A stretch of 55,631 nt of DNA from Mammaliicoccus sciuri (GTDB taxonomy: Bacteria; Bacillota; Bacilli; Staphylococcales; Staphylococcaceae). Every line of letters starts with the position of its first letter. Position 1 is the stretch's first letter. Of this stretch, positions 37,044 to 49,767 are shown in pieces. The notes below the pieces were generated by a model. It saw nothing but the letters and a program-made list of their open reading frames with translations, searched no databases and was not told the origin of the DNA. Made by a program: the position numbers and the translations under genes. The stretch spans positions 17,078 to 72,708 of the forward strand of contig NZ_PPQD01000018.1 of assembly GCF_002901825.1 (NCBI RefSeq). The letters run 5' to 3'.

Positions 37044-37091
37044 TAAAAAAATGAAGCAAATTGACAATCATTCATGCCACATTTGCTTCAT
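37044..37091 (-). terminator. Terminator of the rapZ-yvcK operon
   Basis: ATGAAGCAAAT/ATTTGCTTCAT stem (11 bp) with long loop and TTTTTT on the minus strand. Confidence 0.8.
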
Positions 37092-37136
37092 GTAATATCA
37101 TTTTTTAAGTTTGACTGTTTTCTCTAGACGAAATGA

Positions 37137-38123
37137 TTATTTATCTTTCTTGTATTGGATTGTACTGATTTCTCTTAAGGCAATTTCGTAAATGAGTTGT
37201 GCCAACACTTTATTGTTATGTCTAATGTATTGATGAGGTGTGATACTCACTAATTCATTATCATGAATACACTGTACACCCATGTCTTTCAACTTCTCAC
37301 CATCAAATTCAACTTGTTTAGCTTCTTCCTGTTCATATCTTAATAGGATATCTTTATTGAAACGCTCATTTTGACATATAACAAAGTCAATGAATGATGC
37401 ACCTACATGGTCATGAATCGCTTTAACATGATCACTTACTGAATAACCCGTTGTCTCACCTTTTTGAGTCATAAGGTTACATACATATAGTCTTTCTGCT
37501 TCAGTATTAACAATGGCATCTTTAACTTTATTCAAAATTAAATTAGGCATAATACTTGTATATAAAGAACCTGGTCCCATAACGATTAAATCTGCTTCTT
37601 CAATCGCATCTATTGCTTCTTTCATCGGTTCAATATCTTGAGGTGTCAAAAATACTTTTTCAATTTTCTTTTCAGTCTTAGGAATATTAGATTCCCCAAC
37701 AATGATTTCACCATCTGACATAACTGCATTTAACACGACACTTCTCGTTGTGGATGGAATGACTTGCCCTTTAATATTCAATAACTTACTCAATTCTTTT
37801 ACAGCATGTCCAAAATCATCCGTAATATTTGTCATAGCTGCTAACAATAAATTTCCGATTGAATGACTACCAAGTTCTTCTTCTTCAAAACGATATTGGA
37901 ATAACTTTTCAAGCATTGGTTCTGTGTCACTAAGTGCTGCTAATACATTTCTGATATCGCCAGGAGCAGGTATATCCATCACATCACGAATTTTACCAGT
38001 ACTACCGCCATCATCTGCTACAGTTACGATGGCTGTAATATCTATTGGATAATCCTTTAACCCTCTTGCTAATACAGAAAGGCCGGTTCCTCCGCCAATT
38101 AAGACGACTTTTAATCTTTTCAT
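37137..38123 (-). CDS. yvcK: YvcK/GluM gluconeogenesis and morphology factor
   Basis: A 328-residue Rossmann-like protein of the CofD/UPF0052 group. [20 protein letters not shown] is the nucleotide-binding start, [14 protein letters not shown] and [15 protein letters not shown] complete the family pattern. B. subtilis YvcK binds UDP-sugars and is needed on gluconeogenic carbon and for envelope shape. Its start overlaps the rapZ stop by 4 bases (ATGA). Confidence 0.95.
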   Translation of the reverse strand: MKRLKVVLIGGGTGLSVLARGLKDYPIDITAIVTVADDGGSTGKIRDVMDIPAPGDIRNVLAALSDTEPMLEKLFQYRFEEEELGSHSIGNLLLAAMTNITDDFGHAVKELSKLLNIKGQVIPSTTRSVVLNAVMSDGEIIVGESNIPKTEKKIEKVFLTPQDIEPMKEAIDAIEEADLIVMGPGSLYTSIMPNLILNKVKDAIVNTEAERLYVCNLMTQKGETTGYSVSDHVKAIHDHVGASFIDFVICQNERFNKDILLRYEQEEAKQVEFDGEKLKDMGVQCIHDNELVSITPHQYIRHNNKVLAQLIYEIALREISTIQYKKDK

Positions 38124-39025
38124 GTTCTTGGCTTACTTTCAATATGTGCATCGCGATGTGATGTATACACAACATAGTCAAAGTTCTCTTTAATATCTTC
38201 CCCTAAACGTTTTGCAAGTGCTACAGATCTATGTTGACCACCTGTACAACCAATTGCAATCGTCAATTGAGATTTCCCTTCTTTCTTATAACCAGGCAAC
38301 ATAAACATTAACAGATCACTAAACTTTTTATAAAATGTATTCGTCTCTTTCCATTTCATAACATATTGATAAACTTCATCGTCGAGACCTGTCATAGGTC
38401 TTAATTCTTCAACATAATATGGATTTGGCAAAAATCGTACATCAAAGACTATATCTGCATCAATAGGCATACCATGTTTGAAACCAAAGCTCATCACTCT
38501 TACTTGAAATGTTGTAGAAGGATCTTCTTCAAATGTTTCTACAAGTTCTTGTTTCAATTCTTTAGGCTTCATTTCAGTCGTATCAATCACAAAGTTACTG
38601 ATACCTTTAATATCACTTAGTAATGCTCTTTCTCTTTCAATTGCAGATAATAAACTACCTTCCTCGCTTAAAGGATGTGTTCTTCTCGTTTCTTTATATC
38701 TAGAAATTAATTTTTTATCACTTGCTTCTAAAAAGATAATGTCTACTAAGACTCTTTTCTCACTTTGTATATAATCTAATTCATCTCTTAAATCTCCAAA
38801 GAAATCCTTACCTCTTAAATCGATACCAATTGCAACTTTTGATAAAGAAGGATTACCCTGGTCCATTAAATCAACAAATTTTTGCAATAATATAGGCGGT
38901 AAATTATCAACACAAAAATATCCTAAATCTTCTAAAGCTTGTAGTGCGACTGATTTACCCGCACCGGACATTCCTGTAACTACAAGAAGTTCATTTTTTA
39001 CATTAGTTTTGTCGATAGGTTGCAT
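38120..39025 (-). CDS. rapZ: RapZ (YvcJ) nucleotide-binding adaptor
   Basis: A 301-residue P-loop protein: Walker [15 protein letters not shown] at 18-31, Walker B-like [10 protein letters not shown], and the C-terminal domain with [14 protein letters not shown]. In E. coli it guides GlmZ to RNase E; in Firmicutes YvcJ binds and hydrolyses GTP/ATP and affects competence. First gene of the rapZ-yvcK operon; its leader follows a hairpin array. Confidence 0.95.
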   Translation of the reverse strand: MQPIDKTNVKNELLVVTGMSGAGKSVALQALEDLGYFCVDNLPPILLQKFVDLMDQGNPSLSKVAIGIDLRGKDFFGDLRDELDYIQSEKRVLVDIIFLEASDKKLISRYKETRRTHPLSEEGSLLSAIERERALLSDIKGISNFVIDTTEMKPKELKQELVETFEEDPSTTFQVRVMSFGFKHGMPIDADIVFDVRFLPNPYYVEELRPMTGLDDEVYQYVMKWKETNTFYKKFSDLLMFMLPGYKKEGKSQLTIAIGCTGGQHRSVALAKRLGEDIKENFDYVVYTSHRDAHIESKPRT

Positions 39026-39175
39026 AACAGTTCTCCTTTAACGATCATATATACCTTTATCTTACATGATTACACCATAAAAAACATTAAATAAATGGCC
39101 AATACAAGTGTATCTTTCCCGTTATATAAAGGTAGTAATCACTTATGAAATAGAGTTGATTATATTGATGTTACG

Positions 39176-39313
39176 TTTTCGGGTCGGTAATTTTATTTAT
39201 CGGCCTGAAAATCCTGTTTTCGGGTCTATAATTATTTTTATCGGCCTGAAAATCTCATTTCTGGACCGATAATTTTCCGTATCGGTCCATATTTTCCGTT
39301 TCTGGACCGATAA
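39176..39313. repeat. Phased hairpin array, four units, 41-bp period
   Basis: Units begin at 39176, 39217, 39258 and 39299, each exactly 41 bases apart. Unit 1 pairs TTTTCGGGTCGGTAA with TTATCGGCCTGAAAA (15 bp, three G-U if the plus strand is RNA). Unit 2 is similar with one mismatch. Unit 3 pairs TGGACCGATA with TATCGGTCCA perfectly. Unit 4 keeps only the first arm. It fills the gap between trxB and rapZ. Confidence 0.8.
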
Positions 39314-39344
39314 TCACAATCCGCACCTTTTACCATCCACATAA

Positions 39345-39376
39345 AAAAAGAGGCGGGACATGTGTCCTCGCCTCTT
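39345..39376 (-). terminator. Terminator of trxB
   Basis: AAGAGGCG/CGCCTCTT stem extended by GGAC/GTCC, then TTTTTTTA on the minus strand. Confidence 0.85.
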
Positions 39377-39387
39377 CACTACTCAAA

Positions 39388-40335
<948 letters not shown>

Positions 40336-40398
40336 TTATAAACTGCCTCCTCTTATTAATTCAGTAGAATTGTACATCATAATCATTACTATTCATAA

Positions 40399-41847
40399 CT
40401 ATATGCTCAAAATAGCATTGATCGCTTTATTCAAACGATACGTAGTAATATGAAATGTATCTTTAATCTCTTTTTTAGTTATTTTTTTATTTAGCATCTT
40501 TAAATAAATATAAATGGATGCTGCAACATAATGTTCAACTTGTTCAATCGATTCATTATCTGCAATGAGCATTTCTGCATGTTCAATCCATGATACAAAA
40601 ATCTCTTTTCCATATTTCTGATATATGGATTGTTCGATAAGCTTCATACCTTTATCAATAAAGCCTAACTTATTTAAGTGTAAATCTTGAAAAGTATACG
40701 TTATATATAACCTTTCATAGTCTGGTAAACTTTCTAGAACTTCCCATATTTCATGAGACATAACGAGTTCTCTATGTTTCATATGCCCTAATAAAAATAT
40801 GCCATATAATCTATATCGATAGTCTTCGTCTTTTAATAAAGGTAATACATGACAATCTAACATATCTTTTAGTTCGTCAATTTTCCAAGGTGGCAATTGA
40901 CTATGATATTGTACACTATCTTCAAATCTTTGCCAATGTCTTTTCGCTTCATCTAAATAACCTAAATGATAGAAGTTGTAACTTAAGGCGTGGTGTAGTT
41001 GTGGCGTAGCAGCTTGTGCTTTTTTTAGAAGAGGCACTAATAATTGATTAGAAGGTTTATGCTTTCCTAAATAGCTTAGAACAACACCCAATTTAAAAGA
41101 TTCTTCATCGTTAATAGGATGTAATTTACTTAATTGATTCAGATATTGCTCATAACGTTCTATCTGTTGCGTGTTATAAAGCAATAATGTCATATGACAT
41201 AAAGCGTAAATATCAGAAGGATTATCTTCCAATATCGTTTGTAATAATATCTCCGCTTCGTCATATTGACTATTGTATAACATAGACATCGCTTTTAAAT
41301 TCATAATATGCTTATCTTCTTGTATTTTAGCACGTTGTCTATCAATATATTCATTCGCTTCTTGTAACCTACCATGTGAAAATAAGTATTGAAAAATATG
41401 TTGAATAACAAATCTTTCCGCTTCTTCTTCCACAATTGTTTGATCATCATACTTTACTTCAAACATTTGAATCATTTCTTCAAAATAATCTTGGTCGTCC
41501 TCTTCTGTTACATACCTTAAACCAAATAAAAATGCTTTATTAGGTTCATTCGTCTTTATATACATTTGACTTAAATAAAAATAATAATCCGTTACAAAAT
41601 TTTCTTTCACAATTTGATTGAACATCATTTCTTCTGCTTCGGTATTTTTATTCAGCTCTACAAGACATTCAGCATAAGGCGGTATAATAACAAAATCATT
41701 AGGTGATAGTTCAAGCGCTTTTTTAAATAAAGACTCGGCATATCCGAAATCTTGTTCTCTCATTTTTTCCATTGCTTTATGATAATAGAAGTCTTTATCA
41801 AACTTTACGTGTATGACATTTGAATTTTCTCCCAACGACTGACTCAC
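40399..41847 (-). CDS. Tetratricopeptide-repeat protein
   Basis: A 482-residue soluble helical-repeat protein. TPR-like pairs are seen at about 20-55 (GYAESLFKKALELSPND), 190-225 (AEILLQTILEDNPSDIYAL), and 265-320; the C-terminus is helical. It is conserved between lgt and trxB in staphylococci. Its start overlaps the acetyltransferase stop by 4 bases. Likely a scaffold; partners unknown. Confidence 0.85.
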   Translation of the reverse strand: MSQSLGENSNVIHVKFDKDFYYHKAMEKMREQDFGYAESLFKKALELSPNDFVIIPPYAECLVELNKNTEAEEMMFNQIVKENFVTDYYFYLSQMYIKTNEPNKAFLFGLRYVTEEDDQDYFEEMIQMFEVKYDDQTIVEEEAERFVIQHIFQYLFSHGRLQEANEYIDRQRAKIQEDKHIMNLKAMSMLYNSQYDEAEILLQTILEDNPSDIYALCHMTLLLYNTQQIERYEQYLNQLSKLHPINDEESFKLGVVLSYLGKHKPSNQLLVPLLKKAQAATPQLHHALSYNFYHLGYLDEAKRHWQRFEDSVQYHSQLPPWKIDELKDMLDCHVLPLLKDEDYRYRLYGIFLLGHMKHRELVMSHEIWEVLESLPDYERLYITYTFQDLHLNKLGFIDKGMKLIEQSIYQKYGKEIFVSWIEHAEMLIADNESIEQVEHYVAASIYIYLKMLNKKITKKEIKDTFHITTYRLNKAINAILSI

Positions 41848-42326
41848 CGCCTTTTTTTAAGTTCCATAGGATTGCCATATGCCATCATATCATCAGGTAC
41901 ATCTTTCGTCACGATTGTACCACTTGCTATAACAGCATTATCACCTATACTCACGCCTGCAAGTATAGTGGCATTTGCACCAACTAATACATTATCTCCA
42001 ATGTTTACACGGCCAATTCTATATTCTTCGACTAAATATTCATGACATAGAATGGTTGCATTATATCCTATTACACAGTTTTTACCGATAGTTATAAGTT
42101 CAGGATACATAATATCAGGCGTTGCTTTAAATGCAAAAGCTGTCTTTTGTCCAATTTTCATCTTAAGCCCTTTTCTGTATAGAAAATGTTTCCATTTAAC
42201 ACTCGGTAAATATCTACTAATTTCAATGATAATAACATTTTTAAATACTTTTATAAAACGTACTGTTTCATACATTTTCCATAATGGATTCTCACCATCT
42301 ACTTTTTTAGTCTTTAATGCTCTCAC
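41844..42326 (-). CDS. Hexapeptide-repeat O-acyltransferase
   Basis: A 160-residue left-handed beta-helix transferase. The repeats run from ITIGKNCVIGYNATILCHEY through VNIGDNVLVGANATILAG and VSIGDNAVIASGTIVTKDVP to the closing YGNPMELKKR, as in maltose/galactoside acetyltransferases. GTG start with a weak AAGAAG site. It lies 18 bases after lgt, in an hprK-lgt-acyltransferase-TPR operon. Substrate unknown. Confidence 0.85.
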   Translation of the reverse strand: MRALKTKKVDGENPLWKMYETVRFIKVFKNVIIIEISRYLPSVKWKHFLYRKGLKMKIGQKTAFAFKATPDIMYPELITIGKNCVIGYNATILCHEYLVEEYRIGRVNIGDNVLVGANATILAGVSIGDNAVIASGTIVTKDVPDDMMAYGNPMELKKRR

Positions 42327-42344
42327 GTAAACACTTCTTTCACA

Positions 42345-43163
42345 TTAGTTATGATAATAACCTTTAACATCTCTGAATTTTTTCGGATTATAACGTACTC
42401 TTCTATATATAATACAAGCAATAGAAACAACAATAATTACAATAGAGATAACTTGAGCAATTCTTAAATGTTCAGTAAGCATCAAGCTATCCGTTCTTAA
42501 ACCTTCTATATAGAATCTACCAATTGAATAATAAATTAAATAAGCAAAGAATGTCTCCCCAATTTTCAATTGAGGTCTAATGAGTAATAAAATGACAAAG
42601 CCGATTATATTCCAAATAGATTCATATAAGAATGTTGGTTGGTAATAAATACCATCTATTTGCATATGGCTAATGATAAATTCAGGTATATGTAAATTTT
42701 CAAGGAAACTACGTGAAACAGGTCCACCGTGAGCTTCTTGATTCATAAAGTTACCCCATCTACCAATCGCTTGTGCTAAAATAATACTTGGCGCAACAAT
42801 ATCAACCATTTGGAAGAATGATAAATTCTTTTTACGACATATGATGAAACCTGTTAAAAAGGCACCAATCAATCCACCATGAATAGCTATACCACCATTC
42901 ATAATAAGTGGTATCTCTGCTAAATGTTGACTGTAATAATCCCATTCAAACGCTACGTAATAAATACGTGCACAGATAATTGCCATTACGACACACCATA
43001 TAATTAAATCTATAAGTGATTCTTCTTTTATTCCAACTTTTTTAGCAGTTCTTTGTGCGATAAGATATCCAATTAATATACCTGAAGCTATGATAATACC
43101 ATACCATCTTATTGCTAGCGGCCCTAATTGTATGGCTACGGGATCAATGCCTAACACTTCCAT
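42345..43163 (-). CDS. lgt: Prolipoprotein diacylglyceryl transferase
   Basis: A 272-residue membrane enzyme with about seven helices that attaches diacylglycerol to the lipobox cysteine, the first step of lipoprotein maturation. [14 protein letters not shown] is the Lgt signature, with HGGLIGA and the periplasmic [12 protein letters not shown]. Its start overlaps the hprK stop (TAATG). It serves the lipoproteins seen in this window (nuclease, cytochrome c551, 10065-10736). Confidence 0.97.
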   Translation of the reverse strand: MEVLGIDPVAIQLGPLAIRWYGIIIASGILIGYLIAQRTAKKVGIKEESLIDLIIWCVVMAIICARIYYVAFEWDYYSQHLAEIPLIMNGGIAIHGGLIGAFLTGFIICRKKNLSFFQMVDIVAPSIILAQAIGRWGNFMNQEAHGGPVSRSFLENLHIPEFIISHMQIDGIYYQPTFLYESIWNIIGFVILLLIRPQLKIGETFFAYLIYYSIGRFYIEGLRTDSLMLTEHLRIAQVISIVIIVVSIACIIYRRVRYNPKKFRDVKGYYHN

Positions 43164-44104
43164 TATTCATTCTCCTTACGTGCATTTTTCAAAATTTCTG
43201 CATTAAGACGATTATTAAACTCTTCAGCAGTATTAATACCCATATTATTTAAACGGTAGTTCATTGCAGCAACTTCAATGATGACTGCTAAGTTTCTACC
43301 AGGTCTAACAGGAATTGTCTTTTTAGTTATTTTTGAATCTAATATTTTTAAAGTTTCTTCATTCAATCCAACTCTGTCATATATTTTTTCTTTGTTCCAT
43401 GTTTCTAAATTGATGTTTAACTTGATTCTTTTCTCCATCAAGATAGATCCCGCACCAAATAAAGTCATAACATTAATAATACCAAGACCTCGTATTTCAA
43501 GTAAATGTTCGATGATCTTAGGTGCTTTACCAATTAATTCATTTTTATTGATTTCTTTAATTTCAACATTATCATCAGCAACAAGTCTGTGACCTCGTTT
43601 AACAAGTTCTAATGCAGTTTCACTTTTACCGACACCACTATCACCAGTAATTAATACACCTACACCGTAAACATCTACGAGTACGCCATGTAATGATGTT
43701 TCAGGTGCTAGTTCACGTTCTAAATATCCGGTTACTTGCCCCATCAATTTAGTCGTTGAAGACTCACTTTTTAAAAGTGGTGTGTTGTTTTCATTACAAC
43801 TTTGAATGAGTTCTTCTGGTGCATCTAGGCCTCGTGTGATAATGATAGCTGGTGTTTCGGGTCTACACAATTTAGCCATTCTACCTTTTTTCTCTTCATC
43901 AGGCAACAAATTATAAAATGACAACTCAGTTGTGCCTAATACTTGAATTCTATCTGATGAATAATGTGAAAAATACCCAGCCATTTCTAGACCAGGACGT
44001 GATATATCTGTTTCTGTTACTTTACGATGTAAGCCATTTTTCCCGGCAATAACTTCCAAATTAAATTGCTCTATTAATTTACTACTTGATATCATAGGGT
44101 TCAC
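43163..44104 (-). CDS. hprK: HPr(Ser) kinase/phosphorylase
   Basis: A 313-residue bifunctional enzyme that phosphorylates HPr on Ser46, the signal for CcpA carbon catabolite repression. The P-loop [14 protein letters not shown] and the K3 signature [17 protein letters not shown] are present. It heads the hprK-lgt operon, downstream of the uvrBA terminator. Confidence 0.97.
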   Translation of the reverse strand: MNPMISSSKLIEQFNLEVIAGKNGLHRKVTETDISRPGLEMAGYFSHYSSDRIQVLGTTELSFYNLLPDEEKKGRMAKLCRPETPAIIITRGLDAPEELIQSCNENNTPLLKSESSTTKLMGQVTGYLERELAPETSLHGVLVDVYGVGVLITGDSGVGKSETALELVKRGHRLVADDNVEIKEINKNELIGKAPKIIEHLLEIRGLGIINVMTLFGAGSILMEKRIKLNINLETWNKEKIYDRVGLNEETLKILDSKITKKTIPVRPGRNLAVIIEVAAMNYRLNNMGINTAEEFNNRLNAEILKNARKENE

Positions 44105-44186
44105 CTCTAGGTTAATATATGTTAATTCTAATGAACTTTAACCTTAACTGCAATCATTATCAATATTACAACAGTTTCAGCAAATA

Positions 44187-44224
44187 TAAAAACCCTAGAA
44201 ACTTTTTATCGTTTCTAGGGTTAA
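44187..44224 (-). terminator. Terminator of the uvrB-uvrA operon
   Basis: ACCCTAGAAAC/GTTTCTAGGGT stem with 8-nt loop and TTTTTAT on the minus strand, just after the 108-residue protein. Confidence 0.9.
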
Positions 44225-44227
44225 AAA

Positions 44228-44554
44228 TTAAATATCTTTGTTTTGGTCGTTATTTTTGTTGAAATTTCTAATGATATTTCTTAATGATTCATCTAATTGT
44301 TGAATAGGATCTTGACCTGATCCTTCATTATCCTTAAACTGCTTTTCAAATTCAGTTTTACCTGATTTGGCAGTTGTCTTAAATTTATCTAATAAGTCTT
44401 CAAATAAATTTTCTACATTTTCTTTAGATTTCTTATCAAAAGGTGATGATGATTTTTGATTATTCGATGTTGCATCAAGTAACTTCACCGCTTCATCAAC
44501 AGTAATTTTCCCACCTTCAATAAGGTCTAAAATTTTTAATTGTACTTCGTTCAT
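44228..44554 (-). CDS. Hypothetical protein, YvlB/SHOCT-like N-terminus
   Basis: A 108-residue hydrophilic protein. MNEVQLKILDLIEGGKITVDEAVKLLD resembles the short helical-hairpin motif (SHOCT or YvlB N-terminus) that mediates oligomer or membrane contacts; the remainder is charged and low complexity. It starts 17 bases after uvrA and is the last gene before the terminator, so it is co-expressed with repair genes, though a repair role is not shown. Confidence 0.75.
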   Translation of the reverse strand: MNEVQLKILDLIEGGKITVDEAVKLLDATSNNQKSSSPFDKKSKENVENLFEDLLDKFKTTAKSGKTEFEKQFKDNEGSGQDPIQQLDESLRNIIRNFNKNNDQNKDI

Positions 44555-44571
44555 AAATAACCCCTCCTGGT

Positions 44572-47415
44572 TTATGATCGATCTCGTTCTAAAATTGGTT
44601 TTAAATATTTACCAGTATAAGATGCTTCTACTTCAACAATGTCTTCTGGTGTTCCAGTAGCAATTATTTCACCGCCACCATCTCCACCTTCTGGACCTAA
44701 ATCTATAATATAGTCTGCTGTTTTAATGACATCTAAATTATGTTCAATAATGATAACAGAGTCGCCATTTTCAACGAGTCTATTTAACACACTTAATAAA
44801 CGTTTAATATCATCTACATGTAAACCTGTTGTTGGTTCATCAAGTATATATAAAGACTTACCATTAGATCGTCTATGAAGTTCTGAAGCAAGTTTCACAC
44901 GTTGTGCTTCACCGCCTGATAAAGTTGTTGCAGGTTGACCTAGTTTAACATATCCTAAACCAACATCTACTATTGTTTTTAATTTTCTATTTATCTTAGG
45001 TAAACTTTCGAAAAAGTGATAAGCATCTTCTACTGTCATTTCTAATACATCAGAAATACTTTTTCCTTTATAAGTTACTTCTAATGTTTCTCTATTATAA
45101 CGTTTTCCATCACAAACTTCACATGGTACGTATACATCTGGTAAGAAATGCATTTCAATTTTAATGATTCCGTCACCTTTACAAGCTTCACAACGGCCAC
45201 CTTTAACATTAAAACTGAATCTTCCTTTTTGATAGCCTCTCACTTTTGCCTCATTCGTTTGGCTAAATACATCTCTAATATCATCAAATACGCCTGTATA
45301 AGTTGCGGGGTTTGAACGTGGCGTTCTACCAATTGGTGATTGGTCAATATCTATAATTTTTTCAATTTCATTTACACCTTTTATAGATTTATGTTCACCT
45401 GGTTTTGTTTTCGTGTTATACAATTGTTTTTGCAAACCTTTGTATAATACTTCATTTACTAATGAACTTTTACCAGAACCTGAAACACCTGTTACACATG
45501 TCATAACTGATAATGGGAAGTCTACATCGACATTTTTCAAGTTATTACTTGTCGCACCTTTAACAGATATTTTACGTTTCGTGATTTTTCTTCGTTTAGA
45601 CGGTACAAAGACTTTCTCTTTACCGCTTAAGTATTTACCTGTTAAAGATTGTTCATTTGCCATAACTTCTTCAGGTGTACCACTCGCAACTACTTCACCA
45701 CCATGTACACCTGCTTTTGGACCTATATCAATTAAATAATCCGCCGCTTTCATCGTGTCTTCATCATGTTCAACGACAATTAATGTATTACCCATATCTC
45801 TCATAGATTTCAATGTATCAATTAATCGATCATTGTCTCTTTGATGTAAACCGATAGAAGGCTCATCTAGCACATATAACACACCTGATAATCTAGAACC
45901 AATTTGAGTTGCCAGTCTGATACGTTGTGCTTCCCCACCAGATAATGTACCTGATGCTCGATTGAGTGTTAAATATTCTAAACCTACATTATTTAAGAAA
46001 GATAATCTTTCATGTATTTCTTTTAAGATGAGCTTCGCAATTTTACGTTCTGTTTCATCTAAATCTAGATTATCAAAATGTTTGATTGCATTATAAATTG
46101 AATACCTGACTACTTCACCGATATGTTGGCCATCTACTTTGACAGAAAGTACTTTTTCATTTAAACGATAACCATCACATGTTTCACAAGTTTTTTCTAC
46201 CATGTATTTTTGCATCACTTCTCTAACGTATTCAGATGGTGAATCATGGTAACGACGTTCAATATTATTCAGTACACCTTCAAAAGCCATCGTTCTCTTT
46301 CTTTCTGTTTTAACGCCATAATCTTGATTGAATTTAAATTCTATTTCATCATCATGACCTCTTAAGACGATGTTCTTTTCTTTTTTCGTTAATTTATTAA
46401 ATGGTTTATCCATGTCAATATTAAAATGTTCACAAGCTTGTTTTAATAAAGTTGGATAATAATTAGAACTGATTGGCTGCCATGGTAAAATTGCACCTTC
46501 ATTTAAACTTAAAGTCTTATCTGGCACAACCAAATCAATATCTACAGTTAGTTTACTTCCTAATCCATCACAAGATGGACAAGCACCAAATGGATTGTTA
46601 AATGAGAACATTCTAGGTTCTAATTGATCTACTGAGAAACCACAAATAGGACAAGCATGGTGTTCAGAAAATTTAATTTCATCACCATCAATAATATCAG
46701 CAACTGCATTACCATCAGCTAATTCTAGCGCTGTTTGTAATGAATCAGCTAACCTCGCTTCAATACCTGGTTTAATGACAAGTCTATCAATCACGACATC
46801 AATAGAATGATTTTGATTTTTGTTTAAATCTGGAACATCATCTACATCTAAAATATCGCCATCTACTTTTAACCTTGCATAGCCTTTTTTAGCAATGTCT
46901 TCGATTAATTTCTTATGTGTACCTTTACGTCCTGAAACGATTGGTGAAAGAATTTGTATTTTTGTTCTTTCTTCTAACTCCATGACTTGATCGACCATTT
47001 GTTGAACCGTTTGTGATTTAATTTCAATACCATGGTTTGGACATATTGGTCTTCCAACTCTCGCATATAATAATCTTAAATAATCATATATTTCAGTTAC
47101 GGTAGCAACAGTTGATCTTGGGTTTTTACTTGTTGTCTTTTGATCGATTGATATAGCTGGAGAAAGACCATCAATTAAATCTACATCTGGTTTGTCCATC
47201 TGTCCTAAAAATTGTCTCGCATATGCACTTAATGATTCTACATATCTTCTTTGACCTTCTGCATATATCGTATCAAATGCTAAAGACGACTTTCCTGAAC
47301 CAGATAATCCAGTCATAACAACAAGTTGATCTTTAGGTATTTCTATATCTATATCTTTTAAATTATGTGCTCTTGCACCTTTTACGATGATGGATTTGTT
47401 TTTCATCTCAGTCAC
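44572..47415 (-). CDS. uvrA: Excinuclease ABC subunit A
   Basis: A 947-residue ABC-type ATPase that finds DNA lesions with UvrB. Two Walker A motifs ([26 protein letters not shown]), two LSGGEAQR signatures, and zinc-binding cysteine pairs (CPICGF...[12 protein letters not shown]...CEVC) are visible. The start overlaps the uvrB stop by 4 bases (ATGA). Under the LexA box upstream of uvrB. Confidence 0.98.
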   Translation of the reverse strand: MTEMKNKSIIVKGARAHNLKDIDIEIPKDQLVVMTGLSGSGKSSLAFDTIYAEGQRRYVESLSAYARQFLGQMDKPDVDLIDGLSPAISIDQKTTSKNPRSTVATVTEIYDYLRLLYARVGRPICPNHGIEIKSQTVQQMVDQVMELEERTKIQILSPIVSGRKGTHKKLIEDIAKKGYARLKVDGDILDVDDVPDLNKNQNHSIDVVIDRLVIKPGIEARLADSLQTALELADGNAVADIIDGDEIKFSEHHACPICGFSVDQLEPRMFSFNNPFGACPSCDGLGSKLTVDIDLVVPDKTLSLNEGAILPWQPISSNYYPTLLKQACEHFNIDMDKPFNKLTKKEKNIVLRGHDDEIEFKFNQDYGVKTERKRTMAFEGVLNNIERRYHDSPSEYVREVMQKYMVEKTCETCDGYRLNEKVLSVKVDGQHIGEVVRYSIYNAIKHFDNLDLDETERKIAKLILKEIHERLSFLNNVGLEYLTLNRASGTLSGGEAQRIRLATQIGSRLSGVLYVLDEPSIGLHQRDNDRLIDTLKSMRDMGNTLIVVEHDEDTMKAADYLIDIGPKAGVHGGEVVASGTPEEVMANEQSLTGKYLSGKEKVFVPSKRRKITKRKISVKGATSNNLKNVDVDFPLSVMTCVTGVSGSGKSSLVNEVLYKGLQKQLYNTKTKPGEHKSIKGVNEIEKIIDIDQSPIGRTPRSNPATYTGVFDDIRDVFSQTNEAKVRGYQKGRFSFNVKGGRCEACKGDGIIKIEMHFLPDVYVPCEVCDGKRYNRETLEVTYKGKSISDVLEMTVEDAYHFFESLPKINRKLKTIVDVGLGYVKLGQPATTLSGGEAQRVKLASELHRRSNGKSLYILDEPTTGLHVDDIKRLLSVLNRLVENGDSVIIIEHNLDVIKTADYIIDLGPEGGDGGGEIIATGTPEDIVEVEASYTGKYLKPILERDRS

Positions 47416-49394
47416 CTTTCTGCTTTTAGTTCAAATAATATATCTCTTAGTTCAGATGCACGCTCGAAATCTAAATCTTTCGCAGCATCTTTCATTTCTT
47501 TTTCTATGCGCTCAATTGTCTTTTCTCTTTCTTTTTTCGTAAGTTTCTTAGGCGCTTTTTTAGTATCTTTTTCGGTTACTTCATCCGTTTCTACTGTTGC
47601 TGATATGACATCACGTATTTTCTTATTAATTGTTTGTGGTGTTATATTGTGTTCTTCATTGTACGCTTCTTGAGTAGCACGTCTTCTACTTGTTTCATCT
47701 AATGCTGTTCTCATAGAATCTGTAATTTTATCAGCATACATAATAACTTTACCTTTATCATTACGTGCAGCTCGACCAATCGTTTGAATCAACGAACGCT
47801 CTGATCTCAAGAAACCTTCTTTATCTGCATCTAAAATCGTCACAAGCGAAACTTCTGGGATATCTAAACCTTCTCTTAGTAAGTTAATCCCAACTAATAC
47901 ATCATAAACACCCATTCTTAAGTCTCTAATGATTTCTATTCTTTCTAATGTTTTTATTTCTGAGTGTAAATAATTCACTTTAATGCCGGCTTCTTTTAAA
48001 TAAGTCGTTAAATCTTCACTCATTTTTTTAGTTAATGTTGTAATTAATACACGTTCATTTCTTTCTATTCTTTCATTAATTTCAGCCATTAAATCATCTA
48101 TTTGATTTTCACTTGGTCTGACTTCAACAATCGGATCTAACAAACCAGTTGGACGAATAATTTGTTCGACCATTTCATCAGTATGTTCAATTTCATATGG
48201 TCCTGGTGTTGCTGAAACATAAACCAACTGTTTCGTTTTTTCTTCAAATTCTTCAAATTTAAGCGGTCTATTATCTAAAGCACTTGGTAGTCTAAAGCCA
48301 TGTTCTACTAAAACATTTTTTCTCGCTTGGTCACCATTATACATGCCTCTAATTTGAGGAAGTGTTACATGAGATTCATCAATCATCACTAACCAATCAT
48401 CACCAAAGTAATCTAATAAAGTATATGGTGTAGAACCTTTTGGTCGTAACGTTAAATGTACAGAATAGTTCTCAATGCCTGAACAAAAACCCATTTCTCT
48501 CATCATTTCTAAATCATAATTCGTTCTTTGTTCAAGTCGTTGAGCTTCTAAAAGTTTATTTTCTTTTCGAAGTTCTGCCAATCGTTCTTCAAGTTCTTTC
48601 TCAATACGCTCAATCGCAACTTTCATTTTTTCTTCACGTGTTACGAAGTGAGATGCGGGATAAAATAGAAAATGTTCTCTTTCAGCAATAACTTCACCTG
48701 TTAAGTAATTCACTTCTCGAATTCTATCGATTTCATCTCCAAAGAACTCCACTCTGACACATAGTTCATCACGTGATGCTGGAAATATTTCTACAACATC
48801 TCCTCTAACTCTAAATGTCCCACGTCTAAAATCTATATCATTACGTGAATATTGGTTATCAACAAGCTTTCTTAACAGTTCATTACGTTCCATTTCCATA
48901 CCAACACGTGTACTTACAACTAAGTCTTTATATTCTTCTGGATTACCTAAACCATAAATACAGCTGACACTCGCAATAACGATAACATCATCTCGTTCAA
49001 ACAATGCACTAGTAGCTGAATGTCGAAGTTTATCAATTTCATCATTTATAGAGGCATCCTTTTCAATAAAAGTATCCGTTTGAGGTACATATGCTTCAGG
49101 TTGATAATAATCATAATAACTTACGAAATATTCTACTCTATTCTCAGGAAAGAATTCTTTAAACTCACTATATAACTGTCCAGCCAACGTTTTATTATGT
49201 GCAATGATCAATGTTGGTTTACCGACTTCTTTAATGACATTACTCATCGTAAACGTTTTACCTGTACCTGTCGCACCTAGTAAAGTTTGATGTCTCTTGC
49301 CATCATTAATGCCTTTTACAAGAGATTTAATCGCTTCTGGCTGATCACCTTGCGGAGAGTAGTCAGAATGTATTTTAAAAGGAAAATGTTGCAT
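47412..49394 (-). CDS. uvrB: Excinuclease ABC subunit B
   Basis: A 660-residue helicase-like protein. Walker [14 protein letters not shown], the beta-hairpin [13 protein letters not shown] that clamps the non-damaged strand, Walker B-like [11 protein letters not shown], motif [11 protein letters not shown], and a C-terminal UVR domain (about 620-655) that binds UvrC. GGAGG precedes the ATG. The SOS box lies about 63 bases upstream of the start. Confidence 0.98.
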   Translation of the reverse strand: MQHFPFKIHSDYSPQGDQPEAIKSLVKGINDGKRHQTLLGATGTGKTFTMSNVIKEVGKPTLIIAHNKTLAGQLYSEFKEFFPENRVEYFVSYYDYYQPEAYVPQTDTFIEKDASINDEIDKLRHSATSALFERDDVIVIASVSCIYGLGNPEEYKDLVVSTRVGMEMERNELLRKLVDNQYSRNDIDFRRGTFRVRGDVVEIFPASRDELCVRVEFFGDEIDRIREVNYLTGEVIAEREHFLFYPASHFVTREEKMKVAIERIEKELEERLAELRKENKLLEAQRLEQRTNYDLEMMREMGFCSGIENYSVHLTLRPKGSTPYTLLDYFGDDWLVMIDESHVTLPQIRGMYNGDQARKNVLVEHGFRLPSALDNRPLKFEEFEEKTKQLVYVSATPGPYEIEHTDEMVEQIIRPTGLLDPIVEVRPSENQIDDLMAEINERIERNERVLITTLTKKMSEDLTTYLKEAGIKVNYLHSEIKTLERIEIIRDLRMGVYDVLVGINLLREGLDIPEVSLVTILDADKEGFLRSERSLIQTIGRAARNDKGKVIMYADKITDSMRTALDETSRRRATQEAYNEEHNITPQTINKKIRDVISATVETDEVTEKDTKKAPKKLTKKEREKTIERIEKEMKDAAKDLDFERASELRDILFELKAER

Positions 49395-49457
49395 AGGAAC
49401 CTCCTCATTTTCTGTAATATATATATATTTATTTTATCAAAAATTTGTAAAAATGAC

Positions 49458-49471
49458 CAAACATTTGTTCG
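49458..49471 (-). promoter_or_regulatory. LexA (SOS) box of uvrB-uvrA
   Basis: Minus strand CGAACAAATGTTTG, one base from the palindromic staphylococcal LexA consensus CGAAC-N4-GTTCG. Confidence 0.88.
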
Positions 49472-49494
49472 TTAATTTTAAAATTACATACAAA

Positions 49495-49528
49495 TAAGAG
49501 GAAAAATCTAAATGATTATTCCTCTTAT
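49495..49528 (-). terminator. Terminator after csbA
   Basis: AGAGGAA/TTCCTCT stem directly after the csbA stop; moderate T tract. Confidence 0.6.
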
Positions 49529-49759
49529 CTATCTTGATTCAATTTTATCTATTTTAAGTGTATCTACTATATAAAAGCCAGCTACTAAACTCAATACATC
49601 TAACAACATAATGAGCTCATTATTAAAAAAGCCTTTATAAACCGAAACACCAATTATAATACTGGATACAAGTAAACCAATCCATTTATTTTGAGCAATT
49701 TGCGTGAAAATAATAACCATTAAACAAGGAAGAAACAAAGCTAGAATCGGCCAAATCAT
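49529..49759 (-). CDS. csbA: CsbA-family small membrane protein
   Basis: A 76-residue protein with two to three hydrophobic helices, beginning MIWPILALFLPCLMVIIFTQ. In B. subtilis csbA is a sigma-B-dependent gene of unknown role next to uvrBA; the same position here supports the name. It starts 8 bases after the HD-domain gene, so it is the third gene of a ResA-like/HD/CsbA operon. Confidence 0.8.
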   Translation of the reverse strand: MIWPILALFLPCLMVIIFTQIAQNKWIGLLVSSIIIGVSVYKGFFNNELIMLLDVLSLVAGFYIVDTLKIDKIESR

Positions 49760-49767
49760 TCAATTCA

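Noticed and set aside
45413-45739. 108-residue frame antisense to uvrA
   Set aside because: Shadow of a highly conserved uvrA segment with no ribosome site.
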